DNA from: Pseudomonadota bacterium
GTDB lineage: Bacteria > Pseudomonadota > Gammaproteobacteria > Steroidobacterales > Steroidobacteraceae
Reading direction: 5' to 3'
NCBI GenBank assembly: GCA_016705325.1
Contig: JADIYJ010000015.1
Span: 57,016 to 121,015, forward strand
DNA length: 64,000 nucleotides
Positions 25,352-39,067 of the stretch are shown here, one piece after another (the first letter of the stretch is position 1; the number at the start of each line of letters is the position of its first letter). The position numbers and the translations under genes are program-made. The notes beneath the pieces are model-generated. The model was not told the DNA's origin and ran no database searches. It worked only from the letters and a program-made list of their open reading frames with translations.

Positions 25352-26060
25352 GCTTCGGTGCGTCCTTGAGCGCGGCCTCGTAGCGGTTGTCCTCGCGGAT
25401 CACGCGCGGCACCAGCGTGCGGGGCTCGATGCTGACCGGCTCGTAGACCACGCGGCCCCGGGCGGGGTCGTAGCGGACTTCGACATTGCCAATCAGCGGG
25501 AAATCCTTGCGGAACGGATGGCCGATGAAGCCGTAATCCGTCAGCAGTCGCCGCAGGTCCGGGTGGCCGCGGAACAGGATGCCGAAGAGGTCGAACGCCT
25601 CGCGCTCGAACCAGTCGGCCGCCTTCCAGATTTCGATGACCGAGTCGACCATGGGCGGTTCGCCGGGCTCGCACCACGTGCGCAGGCGCAGGCGGCGGTT
25701 GTGCTTCACGGAAAGCAGGTGGTGCACGACGGCGAAACGCCTTTGCTCACCGTCCCCGGTTTGCTGCGAGAGGCCGGCTGCAGGCCGGTTGAGGGGCTGG
25801 CGCCCGCGACTGAACCCGCTGGAGGTCGCGGTGTCGGTGTTCCATTCGTCCTGGCCGTACGCGGCATAGTCGACGCCACACAGGTCGATCAGTTGCTCGA
25901 AGTTCCAGCCGGCCTCGTCGCGCAGCGCCTGGCAGATCGTGAGCAACCCGGTCGGCGCGACTTCGAACGTCAGCTCGCCGCAGCGCGATTCGACGCGCGT
26001 AACCTGCCCGGCGAAGCGGCCCGAGATCGTCTCGGCGAGTTGTTCCAACGCCTGGTTCAT
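25344..26060 (-). CDS. nuoC: NADH-quinone oxidoreductase subunit C
   Basis: A 238-residue 30-kDa-type subunit of the peripheral arm. The family core is DSVIEIWKAADWFEREAFDLFGILFRGHPDLRRLLTDYGF, split here by description only: WFEREAFDLFGI and HPDLRRLLTDYGF. A stretch at about residues 75-105 (TATSSGFSRGRQPLNRPAAG) looks like an insertion relative to short NuoC proteins. It scaffolds NuoB and NuoD. It overlaps nuoD by 8 bases. Confidence 0.96.
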   Translation of the reverse strand: MNQALEQLAETISGRFAGQVTRVESRCGELTFEVAPTGLLTICQALRDEAGWNFEQLIDLCGVDYAAYGQDEWNTDTATSSGFSRGRQPLNRPAAGLSQQTGDGEQRRFAVVHHLLSVKHNRRLRLRTWCEPGEPPMVDSVIEIWKAADWFEREAFDLFGILFRGHPDLRRLLTDYGFIGHPFRKDFPLIGNVEVRYDPARGRVVYEPVSIEPRTLVPRVIREDNRYEAALKDAPKHG

Positions 26061-26078
26061 GAATCTGCTCGACAGTTC

Positions 26079-26570
26079 TCAGCGCGCAATCGTCTGCGTA
26101 CGGTGGATTTTCTTCTGCAGCTGGATGAGGCCGTAGATCAGCGCCTCGGCGGACGGCGGGCAACCCGGCACGTACACGTCGACGGGCACGATGCGGTCGC
26201 AACCGCGGACCACGGCATAGGAGTAGTGGTAGTAGCCGCCGCCGTTCGCGCACGAACCCATCGAGATTACCCAGCGCGGCTCGGGCATCTGGTCGTAGAC
26301 CTTGCGCAGCGCAGGCGCCATCTTGTTGACCAGCGTGCCGGCCACGATCATCACGTCGGACTGCCGCGGACTTGGACGGAAGACGATACCGAACCGGTCG
26401 AGATCGTAGCGCGCGGCACCCGCGTGCATCATTTCGACGGCGCAACACGCGAGACCGAACGTCATCGGCCACATCGAACCGGTGCGCGCCCAGTTCATGA
26501 GCGCATCCACGGAGGTGGTGAATACTCCGCGGTCCGGCGCGTCGCTGCTGCTAGGTGCCTCTAGTCCCAT
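26079..26570 (-). CDS. nuoB: NADH-quinone oxidoreductase subunit B (cluster N2)
   Basis: A 163-residue subunit that binds the last cluster, N2, before quinone. The ligand cysteines are visible in GLACCAVEMMH, MGSCANGGGYYHYSY and VYVPGCPPSAEALIYG. The ATG at 26570 is chosen because it gives the family length and overlaps the nuoA stop by about ten bases; the open frame continues to 26969 through nuoA in another frame. Confidence 0.97.
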   Translation of the reverse strand: MGLEAPSSSDAPDRGVFTTSVDALMNWARTGSMWPMTFGLACCAVEMMHAGAARYDLDRFGIVFRPSPRQSDVMIVAGTLVNKMAPALRKVYDQMPEPRWVISMGSCANGGGYYHYSYAVVRGCDRIVPVDVYVPGCPPSAEALIYGLIQLQKKIHRTQTIAR

Positions 26571-26917
26571 TCGAGCGCCCCTTTCTTCCACTCGTAGACG
26601 AAGCCGACCACGAGCACCAGCAGGAACACGCCCATCGCGGCGAGCGCGACGATACCGACCGAATCGAGCGCGACGGCCCACGGGAACAGGAAGGCGATTT
26701 CGAGATCGAACACGATGAAGAGGATGGCGACGAGGTAATAACGCACATCGAACTTCATGCGCGAGTCCTCGAACGCTTCGAAGCCGCACTCGTAGGGCGA
26801 GAGCTTCGCGGCGTCGGGCCGGTTTGGCGCGATAAGACGGCCGAGCACGAGCAGGAGGACGCCGATTGCGCCTGCAACTGCTAGAAAAATCAGGATCGGC
26901 AGGTATTGCGCGAGCAT
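26561..26917 (-). CDS. nuoA: NADH-quinone oxidoreductase subunit A
   Basis: A 118-residue, three-helix membrane subunit and first gene of the nuo operon. The conserved loop KLSPYECGFEAFEDSRMKFD and the following RYYLVAILFIVFDLEIAFLFP are characteristic. Only about 80 bases separate its start from the terminator behind the tRNA-Leu gene, so the operon promoter should lie there. Confidence 0.97.
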   Translation of the reverse strand: MLAQYLPILIFLAVAGAIGVLLLVLGRLIAPNRPDAAKLSPYECGFEAFEDSRMKFDVRYYLVAILFIVFDLEIAFLFPWAVALDSVGIVALAAMGVFLLVLVVGFVYEWKKGALEWD

Positions 26918-26997
26918 CTCGAAGGTCAGCGTCGAAGCGGGTGCGGCTAGCCCGTAATTCTAGCAGCACAGATTGCAGTGCAGTAGGAGCGCAAATG

Positions 26998-27020
26998 AAA
27001 AAGGCGAGCCGTGGCTCGCC
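26998..27020 (-). terminator. Rho-independent terminator behind tRNA-Leu
   Basis: On the minus strand GGCGAGCC and GGCTCGCC form an 8-bp perfect stem with a 2-base loop, followed by TTTTTC. It ends the secG-tRNA-Leu transcript and separates it from the nuo operon. Confidence 0.9.
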
Positions 27021-27030
27021 TCGTTCGTTC

Positions 27031-27115
27031 TGGTGCGGATGGAGAGACTCGAACTCTCACGCCTTGCGGCACTAACCCCTCAAGCTAGCGTGTCTACCAA
27101 TTCCACCACATCCGC
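27031..27115 (-). tRNA. tRNA-Leu (GAG)
   Basis: An 85-base class II tRNA with a long variable arm, encoded CCA and acceptor GCGGATG/CATCCGC. The anticodon stem CTAGC/GTTAG encloses TTGAGGG, giving anticodon GAG. It lies 8 bases past the secG stop, probably in the same transcript, and is followed by a strong terminator. Confidence 0.96.
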
Positions 27116-27123
27116 ATCTTCGA

Positions 27124-27585
27124 TCAGATCGTCGCCGCCTCAGTTGCCGGCCGGTGCTTGCGCCGGCGGCGGCGCGGGCCGCCTGCGCGGCCGGCAGAGC
27201 CGGCCGGCCCGGCCAGGGCCGGCGCAGTGGCTGGGGCAGGAGTGTTCGTGGCCGGCGTCGCCGGCAGGGACGGCAGCGGAGCAGGCGAGGTCACGGGCAC
27301 CGGGGCTTGCTGCGTAACTGTGTCGACGACGCTGGTCGCCTCTTTTTGCCGGCTGAACAGGTAGGTCAGGCCCAGGCTCGTCAGAAAGAACAGCGTGGCG
27401 AGAACCGCCGTGGTTCGCGACAGGAACGAGGCGGAACCTCGCGCGCCGAACACCGTGCCCGAAGCACCTGCCCCGAAACCGGCGCCGGCATCCGCGCCCT
27501 TGCCGCGCTGAAGCAGCACGATGCCGATGATGGCGACCGCCAGGAGCACGTGGAAGACGACAGCGAGGGTCTGCAGCCAATTCAT
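27124..27585 (-). CDS. secG: Preprotein translocase subunit SecG
   Basis: A 153-residue protein with two membrane helices: VVFHVLLAVAIIGIVLLQRG and AVLATLFFLTSLGLTYLF. Between them is the family loop GADAGAGFGAGASGTVFGARG. SecG assists SecYE in protein export. It is longer than the usual 110 residues because of a C-terminal tail rich in proline, alanine and threonine and ending with GGPRRRRRKHRPATEA. The tail DNA contains several GGCCGGC repeats, so it may be an expansion without function. The tRNA-Leu gene follows at once. Confidence 0.95.
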   Translation of the reverse strand: MNWLQTLAVVFHVLLAVAIIGIVLLQRGKGADAGAGFGAGASGTVFGARGSASFLSRTTAVLATLFFLTSLGLTYLFSRQKEATSVVDTVTQQAPVPVTSPAPLPSLPATPATNTPAPATAPALAGPAGSAGRAGGPRRRRRKHRPATEAATI

Positions 27586-27626
27586 CGCAAAGAAACCTTA
27601 TGCCTGCTGGCGACGACGCTTCGCCG

Positions 27627-28379
27627 TCAACCTGCGCCCGCGCAGATCCGTGCGAACTCGTCCGCCTTGAGCGACGCCCCGCCGACGAGTCCGCCGTCGA
27701 TATCGGGCATCGCAAACAGTTCCTGGGCGTTGGAAGCCTTGACGCTTCCGCCGTACAGGATCCTGACCGATCCGCCTATTGTAGCATCCCGCTCCGTCAC
27801 CTTGGCACGAATCATCGCGTGCACTTCCTGGGCCTGCTCCGGCGAAGCCGTACGGCCCGTGCCGATCGCCCAGACCGGTTCGTAGGCGATGACCGCCTTG
27901 GCCAGCGCCCGGACCCCGGTCACGGCCAGGACGGCCTCGAGCTGGCGGGTTACGACGCTGGTCGTCTGGTCACCCTCGCGTTCTTCCAGGGTTTCACCCA
28001 CGCAGAGCACCGGCACCAGCGACTGGCCCTGGGCCGCCACGAATTTCCGCGCGACGAGCGCGTCGCGCTCCCCGAACAGCTGGCGACGCTCCGAGTGCCC
28101 GACCAGCACGTAGCGGCAGCCCACATCCTTCAGCATCGTGGCGGACACCTCGCCCGTGAAGGCGCCCTGCGACTCCGCGCAGACCGACTGGGCGCCGAGC
28201 GCCACGCCGGAATCCTTCAGCAGGCGACCGGTTTCCATCAGGTACGGGAACGGCGGGCACAGCAGGATTTCGGCACGCTTTCCCGGCTGCAACAGGTCGA
28301 GCAAACCACTGACGAGACTCGCGTTTTCCACGCGCGACCCGTGCATTTTCCAGTTGCCCGCGACGAGCGGCTGACGCAT
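27627..28379 (-). CDS. tpiA: Triose-phosphate isomerase
   Basis: A 250-residue TIM-barrel enzyme that interconverts glyceraldehyde 3-phosphate and dihydroxyacetone phosphate. The catalytic residues are visible: the lysine in GNWKMHGS, the histidine in VGHSERRQLFGE and the glutamate in AYEPVWAIGTG; the phosphate loop ILYGGSVKASNA follows. It is normal in length. Placement before secG and tRNA-Leu is common in related bacteria. Confidence 0.98.
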   Translation of the reverse strand: MRQPLVAGNWKMHGSRVENASLVSGLLDLLQPGKRAEILLCPPFPYLMETGRLLKDSGVALGAQSVCAESQGAFTGEVSATMLKDVGCRYVLVGHSERRQLFGERDALVARKFVAAQGQSLVPVLCVGETLEEREGDQTTSVVTRQLEAVLAVTGVRALAKAVIAYEPVWAIGTGRTASPEQAQEVHAMIRAKVTERDATIGGSVRILYGGSVKASNAQELFAMPDIDGGLVGGASLKADEFARICAGAG

Positions 28380-28491
28380 GGCTGAACTACCCTCAGAAAC
28401 GGTGAGCGATGCCGGCCCAGCAGGGCCAGCCGCGAAAGGCGCGCGATCTTAGCGGCGGGTCCGGGTTAAAGCAATGCGGAACGGCCGCCGT

Positions 28492-29823
28492 TCAGATGGC
28501 CGTGCGCACGACTTCCGCAAGCTCGTTCGCGTATCGGGACGCGACCGCCTCTTCCTGAGCCTCGATCATGACGCGGATCACCGGCTCCGTGCCGGACGCC
28601 CGCAGTACCACCCGGCCGGTCGTACCGAGACCCTGCTCGACACGCTTCACGGCGTCCTGGATGGCCTGCGACTTCGACAGATCGATGCGTTGCTTGACGC
28701 GGACGTTGATCATCACCTGCGGCAACTTCGGCATGCCCGCAACGAGTTCGGCAAGCGGCCGGCCGGTTCGCTTCATCACGGCCAGCACTTCCAGGGCGCT
28801 GATCAGACCGTCGCCCGTCGTGGTGCGATCGAGGCACAGCAGGTGACCGGAGGTTTCGCCGCCAAGCACACCGCCGTGCTCCTTGAGCATGGCCAGCACA
28901 TAGCGATCGCCGACCTTCGCGCGCAGGAATTCCACGCCCTCGGCCTGCAGCTTCTGTTCGAGTCCCAGGTTGCTCATCACCGTGCCGACCACCGGTCCCT
29001 GCAGCGTGCCGGCGCGCTTGCGATCGGAGGCGATGACGTACAGCAGTTGATCGCCGTCGGCGATGCGGCCGAGATGATCGACCATCACCAGCCGGTCGGC
29101 ATCGCCGTCGAGCGCGATGCCGACGTCCGCGTGCACACCCGACACCGTCGCCTGGATCAGCCCGGGCGACGTGGAACCACAGCGCAGGTTGATGTTGCGG
29201 CCGTTCGGCGAGCAGCCCAGCGGGATGATCTCGGCGCCGAGGTCGGTAAGGACTCGCGGCGCCACCTTGTAGGCCGCGCCGTTCGCGCAGTCGATGACGA
29301 CTTTCAGCCCCGACAGGTCGGTGCCTTGCGGCAGCACCGACATGCAGAACTCCTGGTACACGACGCGTGACTTGTCGACGCGCGTTGCCTTGCCGAGATG
29401 GATCGATTCGCGCGTGAGGGCCGGCTGGTCGAGGTACGCCTCGATCCGTTCCTCGAGCTCGTCGGACAGCTTGCTGCCCTGCGCGTCGAAGAACTTGATG
29501 CCGTTGTCCTCGTACGGATTGTGCGAGGCGCTGATCACCACGCCGAAACTGCAACCGGACTTGCGGGCCATGTACGCGATGCCGGGTGTCGGCAGCGGAC
29601 CGATCAGGCTCACGTTGACACCGGCGGCGATGAAGCCCGCCTCGAGCGCGGCTTCGAACATGTAGCCGGACAGGCGAGTGTCCTTGCCGACCAGCGCGGT
29701 GCCGCCATCGGGCGCGAGCACACGGGCCGCGGCGCTCGCCAGTCGCAGCGCGAACTCGACCGTCATGGGTTCCTGGCCGACCCGGCCGCGCACGCCATCG
29801 GTGCCGAAATACTTCCTGGCCAT
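28492..29823 (-). CDS. glmM: Phosphoglucosamine mutase
   Basis: A 443-residue enzyme that converts glucosamine 6-phosphate to glucosamine 1-phosphate for cell-wall and lipopolysaccharide synthesis. Visible motifs are FGTDGVRGRVG at the N-terminus, the phosphoserine loop VISASHNPYEDNGIK (about residue 98-112), the metal loop ALDGDADRLVMVDHLG and the C-terminal phosphate-binding RASGTEPVIRVMIEA. It follows folP by 66 bases. Confidence 0.98.
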   Translation of the reverse strand: MARKYFGTDGVRGRVGQEPMTVEFALRLASAAARVLAPDGGTALVGKDTRLSGYMFEAALEAGFIAAGVNVSLIGPLPTPGIAYMARKSGCSFGVVISASHNPYEDNGIKFFDAQGSKLSDELEERIEAYLDQPALTRESIHLGKATRVDKSRVVYQEFCMSVLPQGTDLSGLKVVIDCANGAAYKVAPRVLTDLGAEIIPLGCSPNGRNINLRCGSTSPGLIQATVSGVHADVGIALDGDADRLVMVDHLGRIADGDQLLYVIASDRKRAGTLQGPVVGTVMSNLGLEQKLQAEGVEFLRAKVGDRYVLAMLKEHGGVLGGETSGHLLCLDRTTTGDGLISALEVLAVMKRTGRPLAELVAGMPKLPQVMINVRVKQRIDLSKSQAIQDAVKRVEQGLGTTGRVVLRASGTEPVIRVMIEAQEEAVASRYANELAEVVRTAI

Positions 29824-29889
29824 CTGCTGCCTGCTCCTCTCCGTGACGCGCTCGCCGCCGCTGGCGCCACCTTGCTTCCTGTCGTTTCG

Positions 29890-30726
29890 CTAGTTCGCTT
29901 CACGCCCGCGCAGCGCGACCGCCACCTTGACCGCATCGACCGTGGCAGCGACGTCATGCACGCGGATGATCGCTGCCCCCGCCTGCACCGCAAACGCGGC
30001 CGCGACGGCGCTGCCCACCACCCTTTCCCGGGCCGGCCGACCCGTCATGATACCGATGAGCGCCTTGCGCGAGACACCGATCAGCAGCGGATAGCCCAGG
30101 TCCGTGAACGCACGCTGGTGGCGCAGCAGTTCGACGTTGTGCTGGTACGTCTTGCCGAACCCGATGCCGGGATCGATGCAGATCGAATCGCCAGCGATCC
30201 CTGCTTCCCGACAGGCGCTGGCCCGTGCACGAAGAAACTCGCGGACCTCGGCGACGACGTCGGCGTAGCGCGGATCCGCCTGCATGGTCGCCGGCTTGCC
30301 CTGCATGTGCATCACGCAGACCGCGGCGTCCTGCGCCGCTGCCGCTGCGAGTGCTCCCGGCATGCGCAATGCGCGAATGTCGTTCACGAGGTGAGCGCCG
30401 GCACCCAGGGCGGCCGCAATCACTTCGGGTTTGCTGGCGTCGACGGAAAGCACGGCCTCTGTACGGACCGCGAGCGCCTCGATCACCGGCACGACGCGAT
30501 CGATTTCCTGTTGTACGCCAACAGCCGCTGCACCCGGTCGCGTCGACTCGCCGCCCACGTCGACGATGGCGGCGCCCTCCTCGACCATGCGCAATCCGGC
30601 CGCGATCGCGGCCTGCCGCTCGAAGTGCAGGCCGCCGTCCGAGAACGAGTCTGGCGTGACGTTGAGAATACCCATGACGGCGGGGACATCGAGGGCGAGC
30701 ATTCGATCGCGGCAGCGCAACAGCAT
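29890..30726 (-). CDS. folP: Dihydropteroate synthase
   Basis: A 278-residue enzyme of folate synthesis that joins p-aminobenzoate to the pterin. The signatures are MGILNVTPDSFSDGGLH and VDVGGESTRPGA, and FGKTYQHNVELLRH precedes KALIGIMTGRPAR. The ATG at 30726 is decided by family length: the open frame continues upstream only through a pyrimidine repeat as a proline/serine-rich stretch. This repeat replaces the expected ribosome site, and nothing like AGGAGG is visible in the 60 bases before the ATG. Confidence 0.96.
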   Translation of the reverse strand: MLLRCRDRMLALDVPAVMGILNVTPDSFSDGGLHFERQAAIAAGLRMVEEGAAIVDVGGESTRPGAAAVGVQQEIDRVVPVIEALAVRTEAVLSVDASKPEVIAAALGAGAHLVNDIRALRMPGALAAAAAQDAAVCVMHMQGKPATMQADPRYADVVAEVREFLRARASACREAGIAGDSICIDPGIGFGKTYQHNVELLRHQRAFTDLGYPLLIGVSRKALIGIMTGRPARERVVGSAVAAAFAVQAGAAIIRVHDVAATVDAVKVAVALRGREAN

Positions 30727-30793
30727 GGGGAGGGGGTTAGGGTGGGAAGGGGAGGAAGGGGAGGAAGGGGAGGAAGGGAGGAAGGGAGGAAGG
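30727..30793 (-). repeat. Pyrimidine octamer tract A, in front of folP
   Basis: Read on the minus (sense) strand it is about five TTCCTCCC or TTCCTCCCC units ending TTCCC, then ACCCTAACCCCCTCCCC and the folP ATG. The complementary strand consists of GGG/GG runs. The same repeat occurs at 33528-33575, 33728-33808 and 50401-50500. Confidence 0.9.
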
Positions 30794-30841
30794 ACAGGAA
30801 GTGCTTCGTGACGTGCAGTGCAGCCGCTCAATTGCAGCCTG

Positions 30842-30868
30842 TAAAACGAAAGGGCGGCAACGCCGCCC
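30842..30868 (-). terminator. Rho-independent terminator of ftsH
   Basis: On the minus strand GGGCGGC and GCCGCCC pair around a 3-base loop and are followed by TTTCGTTTTA. It lies 40 bases after the ftsH stop and before the folP tract. Confidence 0.85.
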
Positions 30869-30909
30869 TTCCGACCAACCCTTATCCCCTATAGCCCCTG
30901 GCCCCTTCG

Positions 30910-32835
<1,926 letters not shown>

Positions 32836-32900
32836 TTCCTGACCTCGGTTTAGCCGGATCTGCGGCACGCAGCGTGCACGCTCTGACGGCCGAATTCACA

Positions 32901-33527
32901 CTACACCAATCGATACCCGCGTGCCAGAACGTAGACTTCGGCACTGCGCGCCCTCGATGCTTTCGGCTTGCGCAATTTTACGGAATCAAAGCGTTCGCGC
33001 AGCTGGGACACGAGCGGCTGGAAGCCCCGCCCCTGGAAGACCTTGGCGAGGAAATCGCCCCCGGGACGCAAAGTCCGACCGGTGAAATCGAGCGCAAGTT
33101 CCACCACCTGCATCGACCGATCGTGGTCGACGTCCGCAATGCCCATCATGTTGGGGGCTATGTCGGACATGACAAGGTCGACTTTGGTCGGGCCGACCAT
33201 GGCGAACAGCCGCTCCAGCACGGCATCGTCATTGAAGTCTCCCTGCAGGAACTCCACTCCCGGGATGGCCGGCATGTCCAGAATGTCCATGGCGATGATC
33301 CGGCCTTTGCCGTTCAGCCGCCGCCGCGTGTACTGGCTCCAGCTACCGGGGGCGGCCCCCAGGTCGACGATGGTCATGCCTGGCCGCAGGATGTGGTCGG
33401 ATTTCTGGATCTCCTCGAGCTTGTAGACCGCCCTCGACCGCCAGCCTTCCTCCCGGGCCCGTTTCACAAACGGGTCGGACTCGTGCTCGGCGAGCCAGGC
33501 GGCGGAGGATTTGGTGCGTTTGGGCAA
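32901..33527 (-). CDS. rlmE: 23S rRNA 2'-O-methyltransferase (U2552)
   Basis: A 208-residue FtsJ-type methyltransferase acting on ribosomal RNA. Motifs are VDLGAAPGSWSQYTRRRL for S-adenosylmethionine binding, MSDIAPNMMG and FLAKVFQGRG, giving the K-D-K-E catalytic pattern. The start is unusual: no ATG exists before the family sequence KRTKSSAAWLAEH. The TTG at 33527 directly follows repeat tract B, in the same position where tract C meets the ATG of the gene at 33809. The open frame also continues to a TTG at 33608 through the repeat, adding a proline-rich stretch. Function is certain, start is not. Confidence 0.94.
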   Translation of the reverse strand: MPKRTKSSAAWLAEHESDPFVKRAREEGWRSRAVYKLEEIQKSDHILRPGMTIVDLGAAPGSWSQYTRRRLNGKGRIIAMDILDMPAIPGVEFLQGDFNDDAVLERLFAMVGPTKVDLVMSDIAPNMMGIADVDHDRSMQVVELALDFTGRTLRPGGDFLAKVFQGRGFQPLVSQLRERFDSVKLRKPKASRARSAEVYVLARGYRLV

Positions 33528-33575
33528 GGGAAGGGGAGGAAGGGAGGAAGGGCGGAAGGGAGGAAGGGAGGAAGG
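33528..33575 (-). repeat. Pyrimidine octamer tract B, in front of rlmE
   Basis: On the minus strand: TTCCTCCC units with one TTCCGCCC variant, ending TTCCTCCCCTTCCC, then the TTG start of rlmE. It shares its end sequence with tracts A and C. Confidence 0.9.
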
Positions 33576-33605
33576 TGGGCCGGAAAGCGCGACTCCCTGA
33601 TCAGA

Positions 33606-33634
33606 CAATCAAGCTCAAGTTTTCCGCTTGATTG
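33606..33634. promoter_or_regulatory. 9-bp inverted repeat in the rlmE/yhbY divergent region
   Basis: CAATCAAGC at 33606-33614 and GCTTGATTG at 33626-33634 form a perfect dyad with an 11-base A/T-rich centre. It lies between the two pyrimidine tracts and the two divergent genes, where the promoters must be. An operator or shared hairpin is possible. Confidence 0.45.
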
Positions 33635-33727
33635 GGTCGTTTCTCGATACGGCAATGTCAAATTAGTGCGCATTCATCTGTGCTCAGGGATGATAGCGAC
33701 TCTCGGGGTCCAGCCGTGCCAGCTCGA

Positions 33728-33808
33728 CCCTTCCTCCCTTCCTCCCTTCCTCCCTTCCTCCCTTCCGCCCTTCCTCCCTTCCGCCCTTCCTCCCTTCCTC
33801 CCCTTCCC
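33728..33808 (+). repeat. Pyrimidine octamer tract C, in front of yhbY
   Basis: About ten tandem TTCCTCCC units, two of them TTCCGCCC, ending TTCCTCCCCTTCCC immediately before the ATG at 33809. It is the longest regular tract in the window. Confidence 0.93.
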
Positions 33809-34105
33809 ATGCTGTCCGACGCTCAACGCAAATACCTCCGCCGTCTCGGCCACGACCTGAACCCGGTGGTCCTGATTGGCAATGCCGGGCTCGGCCCGAA
33901 CCTGGTGGCGGAAATGGACGGAGCGCTGGCTCACCACGAACTGGTCAAGGTGCGGGCACGGGTGGGTGATCGCAAGGCACGGGACGGTTTGCTGGCCGAA
34001 CTGGCCGCTTCGACCCGCGCGGAAATCGTGCAGCGCATCGGTCATGTCGCCCTGTTCTACCGGGCCAACCCCGAGCAGACGAAGATCCTCCTGCCGGACG
34101 CGTAA
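33809..34105 (+). CDS. yhbY: CRM-domain RNA-binding protein YhbY
   Basis: A 98-residue single CRM domain. The sequence MLSDAQRKYLRRLGHDLNP is the family start and VLIGNAGLGPNLVAEMDGAL contains the GxxG-type RNA-binding loop. YhbY associates with pre-50S ribosomal particles. The ATG at 33809 stands directly at the end of tract C; there is no Shine-Dalgarno sequence, and the open frame upstream only translates the repeat. Divergent from rlmE, convergent with greA. Confidence 0.95.
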   Translation: MLSDAQRKYLRRLGHDLNPVVLIGNAGLGPNLVAEMDGALAHHELVKVRARVGDRKARDGLLAELAASTRAEIVQRIGHVALFYRANPEQTKILLPDA

Positions 34106-34188
34106 AACCGCCGCAGCAGGGTGAGGTCGCGGCCCCCGGGCACACTATCGAACTTCCAGATCGCGCCGTTAGACGGCGTGAACGCCCC

Positions 34189-34658
34189 CTACTCGTAGCG
34201 AACGATCACGATTTCGTAGGAGCGGGTGCCGCCCGGCACGGCGACGTGGACCTCGTCGCCGGCTGACTTGCCGACCAGCGCGCGCGCAATCGGCGAGGTG
34301 ATCGAGATCAGGTTGAGGCGGATGTCGGCCTCCTGCTCGCCGACGATCTGGTAGACGACCTCGTCGCCGGCGGCCGTTTCGAGGTGCACCGTGGCGCCGA
34401 AAACCACCTTGTCGGTCCTCGGCAGGCTCGAGACATCGATGATGTGCGAGTGCGACAGCTCGTGCTCGAGTTCGTTGATCCGCCCCTCGCAGAAACTCTG
34501 CTGCTCGCGGGCCGCGTGATACTCGGCGTTCTCACTCAGGTCGCCATGGGCGCGCGCCTCGGCGATGGCTTGGATGATGCGCGGACGCTCTACCTGCTTG
34601 AGCCGTTTCAGCTCGTCCCGCAGGCGCTCTGCACCCTTAGAAGTCATAGGCTTACGCG

Positions 34659-34662
<4 letters not shown>
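34189..34662 (-). CDS. greA: Transcription elongation factor GreA
   Basis: A 157-residue protein that rescues backtracked RNA polymerase. The N-terminal coiled coil contains EARAHGDLSENAEYHAAREQ, with the acidic tip residues D and E, and the C-terminal domain contains ITSPIARALVGKSAGDEV. The ATG at 34662 overlaps the carB stop by 4 bases (ATGA), which favours it over the TTG at 34668 or the ATG at 34647. The carA-carB-greA order is common in gammaproteobacteria. Confidence 0.96.
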
Positions 34663-37886
<3,224 letters not shown>

Positions 37887-37906
37887 GCGGGCGGCGACTC
37901 CTGCGA

Positions 37907-39067
37907 TCAGACCGTCTTGCGCTGCGGCGCGGTGCCCGACTTGCGCAGCATGGATTCGACGAATTGTGCGAACAGCGGCACGAGGTCACGCGGGCCCGGG
38001 CTGGCTTCGGGGTGACCCTGGAAGCCGAACGCCGGACGATCGATGCAGGTGATGCCCTGCAGCGAGCCGTCGAACAGCGACTTGTGGGTGACCCGCACGT
38101 TTGGCGGCAGCGTCGTCTCGTCGACGGCGAAACCGTGGTTCTGGGACGTGATCAGCACACGGCCGGTCTCGATTTCGAGCACGGGGTGGTTTGCGCCGTG
38201 GTGACCGAACTTCATCTTGACGGTCTTCGCGCCCACCGCGAGGCCCAGGATCTGGTGGCCGAGGCAGATGCCGAAAATCGGCGTGCCGTTGCCGAGGAAC
38301 TCACGCGTAGCCTCGATCGCATACGTGCACGGCTCGGGATCGCCGGGACCGTTCGAGAGGAAGACGCCGTCCGGCGCCAGCGCCATGACATCTGCAGCCG
38401 AGGCCTGCGCCGGCACGACCGTCATGCGGCAGCCGTGGTCGGCGAGCAGGCGCAGGATGTTGCGCTTGATGCCGAAGTCGTAGGCCACGACGTGCAGGCG
38501 CTGGCCGGCCCGGCGACCCGGACCCTGTTCCAGCGACCAGTTCGTGCCCTCGTTCCACTGGTAGGCCCGGTCGGTGCAGACGACCCTGGCAAGGTCCATG
38601 CCCTTGAGGCCCGGGAAGCGCCGTGCCGCCTCGATCGCGAGGTCGGGGCGCAGCGCGGCATCGCCGCTGGCGATGCAGCCGGCCTGCGCACCTTTTTCGC
38701 GCAGTATGCGTGTCAGCTTGCGGGTGTCGATCTCGGCGACGGCAACCGTATTCCGGCGGCGCAGGAACTCCGGCAGGGACTCGGTGGCGCGCCAGCTGGA
38801 GTGCAGCAACGGCAGGTCGCGGATCACGAGACCGGCGGCGTGGACGAGGCTCGACTCGTGGTCGTCGGGGTTGGTGCCGGTATTGCCGATGTGCGGGTAG
38901 GTCAGCGTGACGATCTGCCGGGAATACGACGGGTCGGTCAGGATTTCCTGGTAGCCCGTCATGGCGGTGTTGAACACCACCTCGCCGGTCGACGTGCCGG
39001 CGGCGCCAATGGAAACGCCGCGAAACACAGTGCCGTCCTCTAGAGCCAAGACAGCGGGTGTCGTCAC
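37907..39067 (-). CDS. carA: Carbamoyl-phosphate synthase small subunit
   Basis: A 386-residue glutamine amidotransferase that provides ammonia to CarB. The N-terminal domain has DPSYSRQIVTLTYPHIGN, and the class I amidotransferase domain has the catalytic cysteine in FGICLGHQILGLA and histidine in FQGHPEASPGPRDLVPLF. It lies 20 bases before carB. The long hairpin pair at 39232-39403 is in its upstream region. Confidence 0.98.
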   Translation of the reverse strand: MTTPAVLALEDGTVFRGVSIGAAGTSTGEVVFNTAMTGYQEILTDPSYSRQIVTLTYPHIGNTGTNPDDHESSLVHAAGLVIRDLPLLHSSWRATESLPEFLRRRNTVAVAEIDTRKLTRILREKGAQAGCIASGDAALRPDLAIEAARRFPGLKGMDLARVVCTDRAYQWNEGTNWSLEQGPGRRAGQRLHVVAYDFGIKRNILRLLADHGCRMTVVPAQASAADVMALAPDGVFLSNGPGDPEPCTYAIEATREFLGNGTPIFGICLGHQILGLAVGAKTVKMKFGHHGANHPVLEIETGRVLITSQNHGFAVDETTLPPNVRVTHKSLFDGSLQGITCIDRPAFGFQGHPEASPGPRDLVPLFAQFVESMLRKSGTAPQRKTV

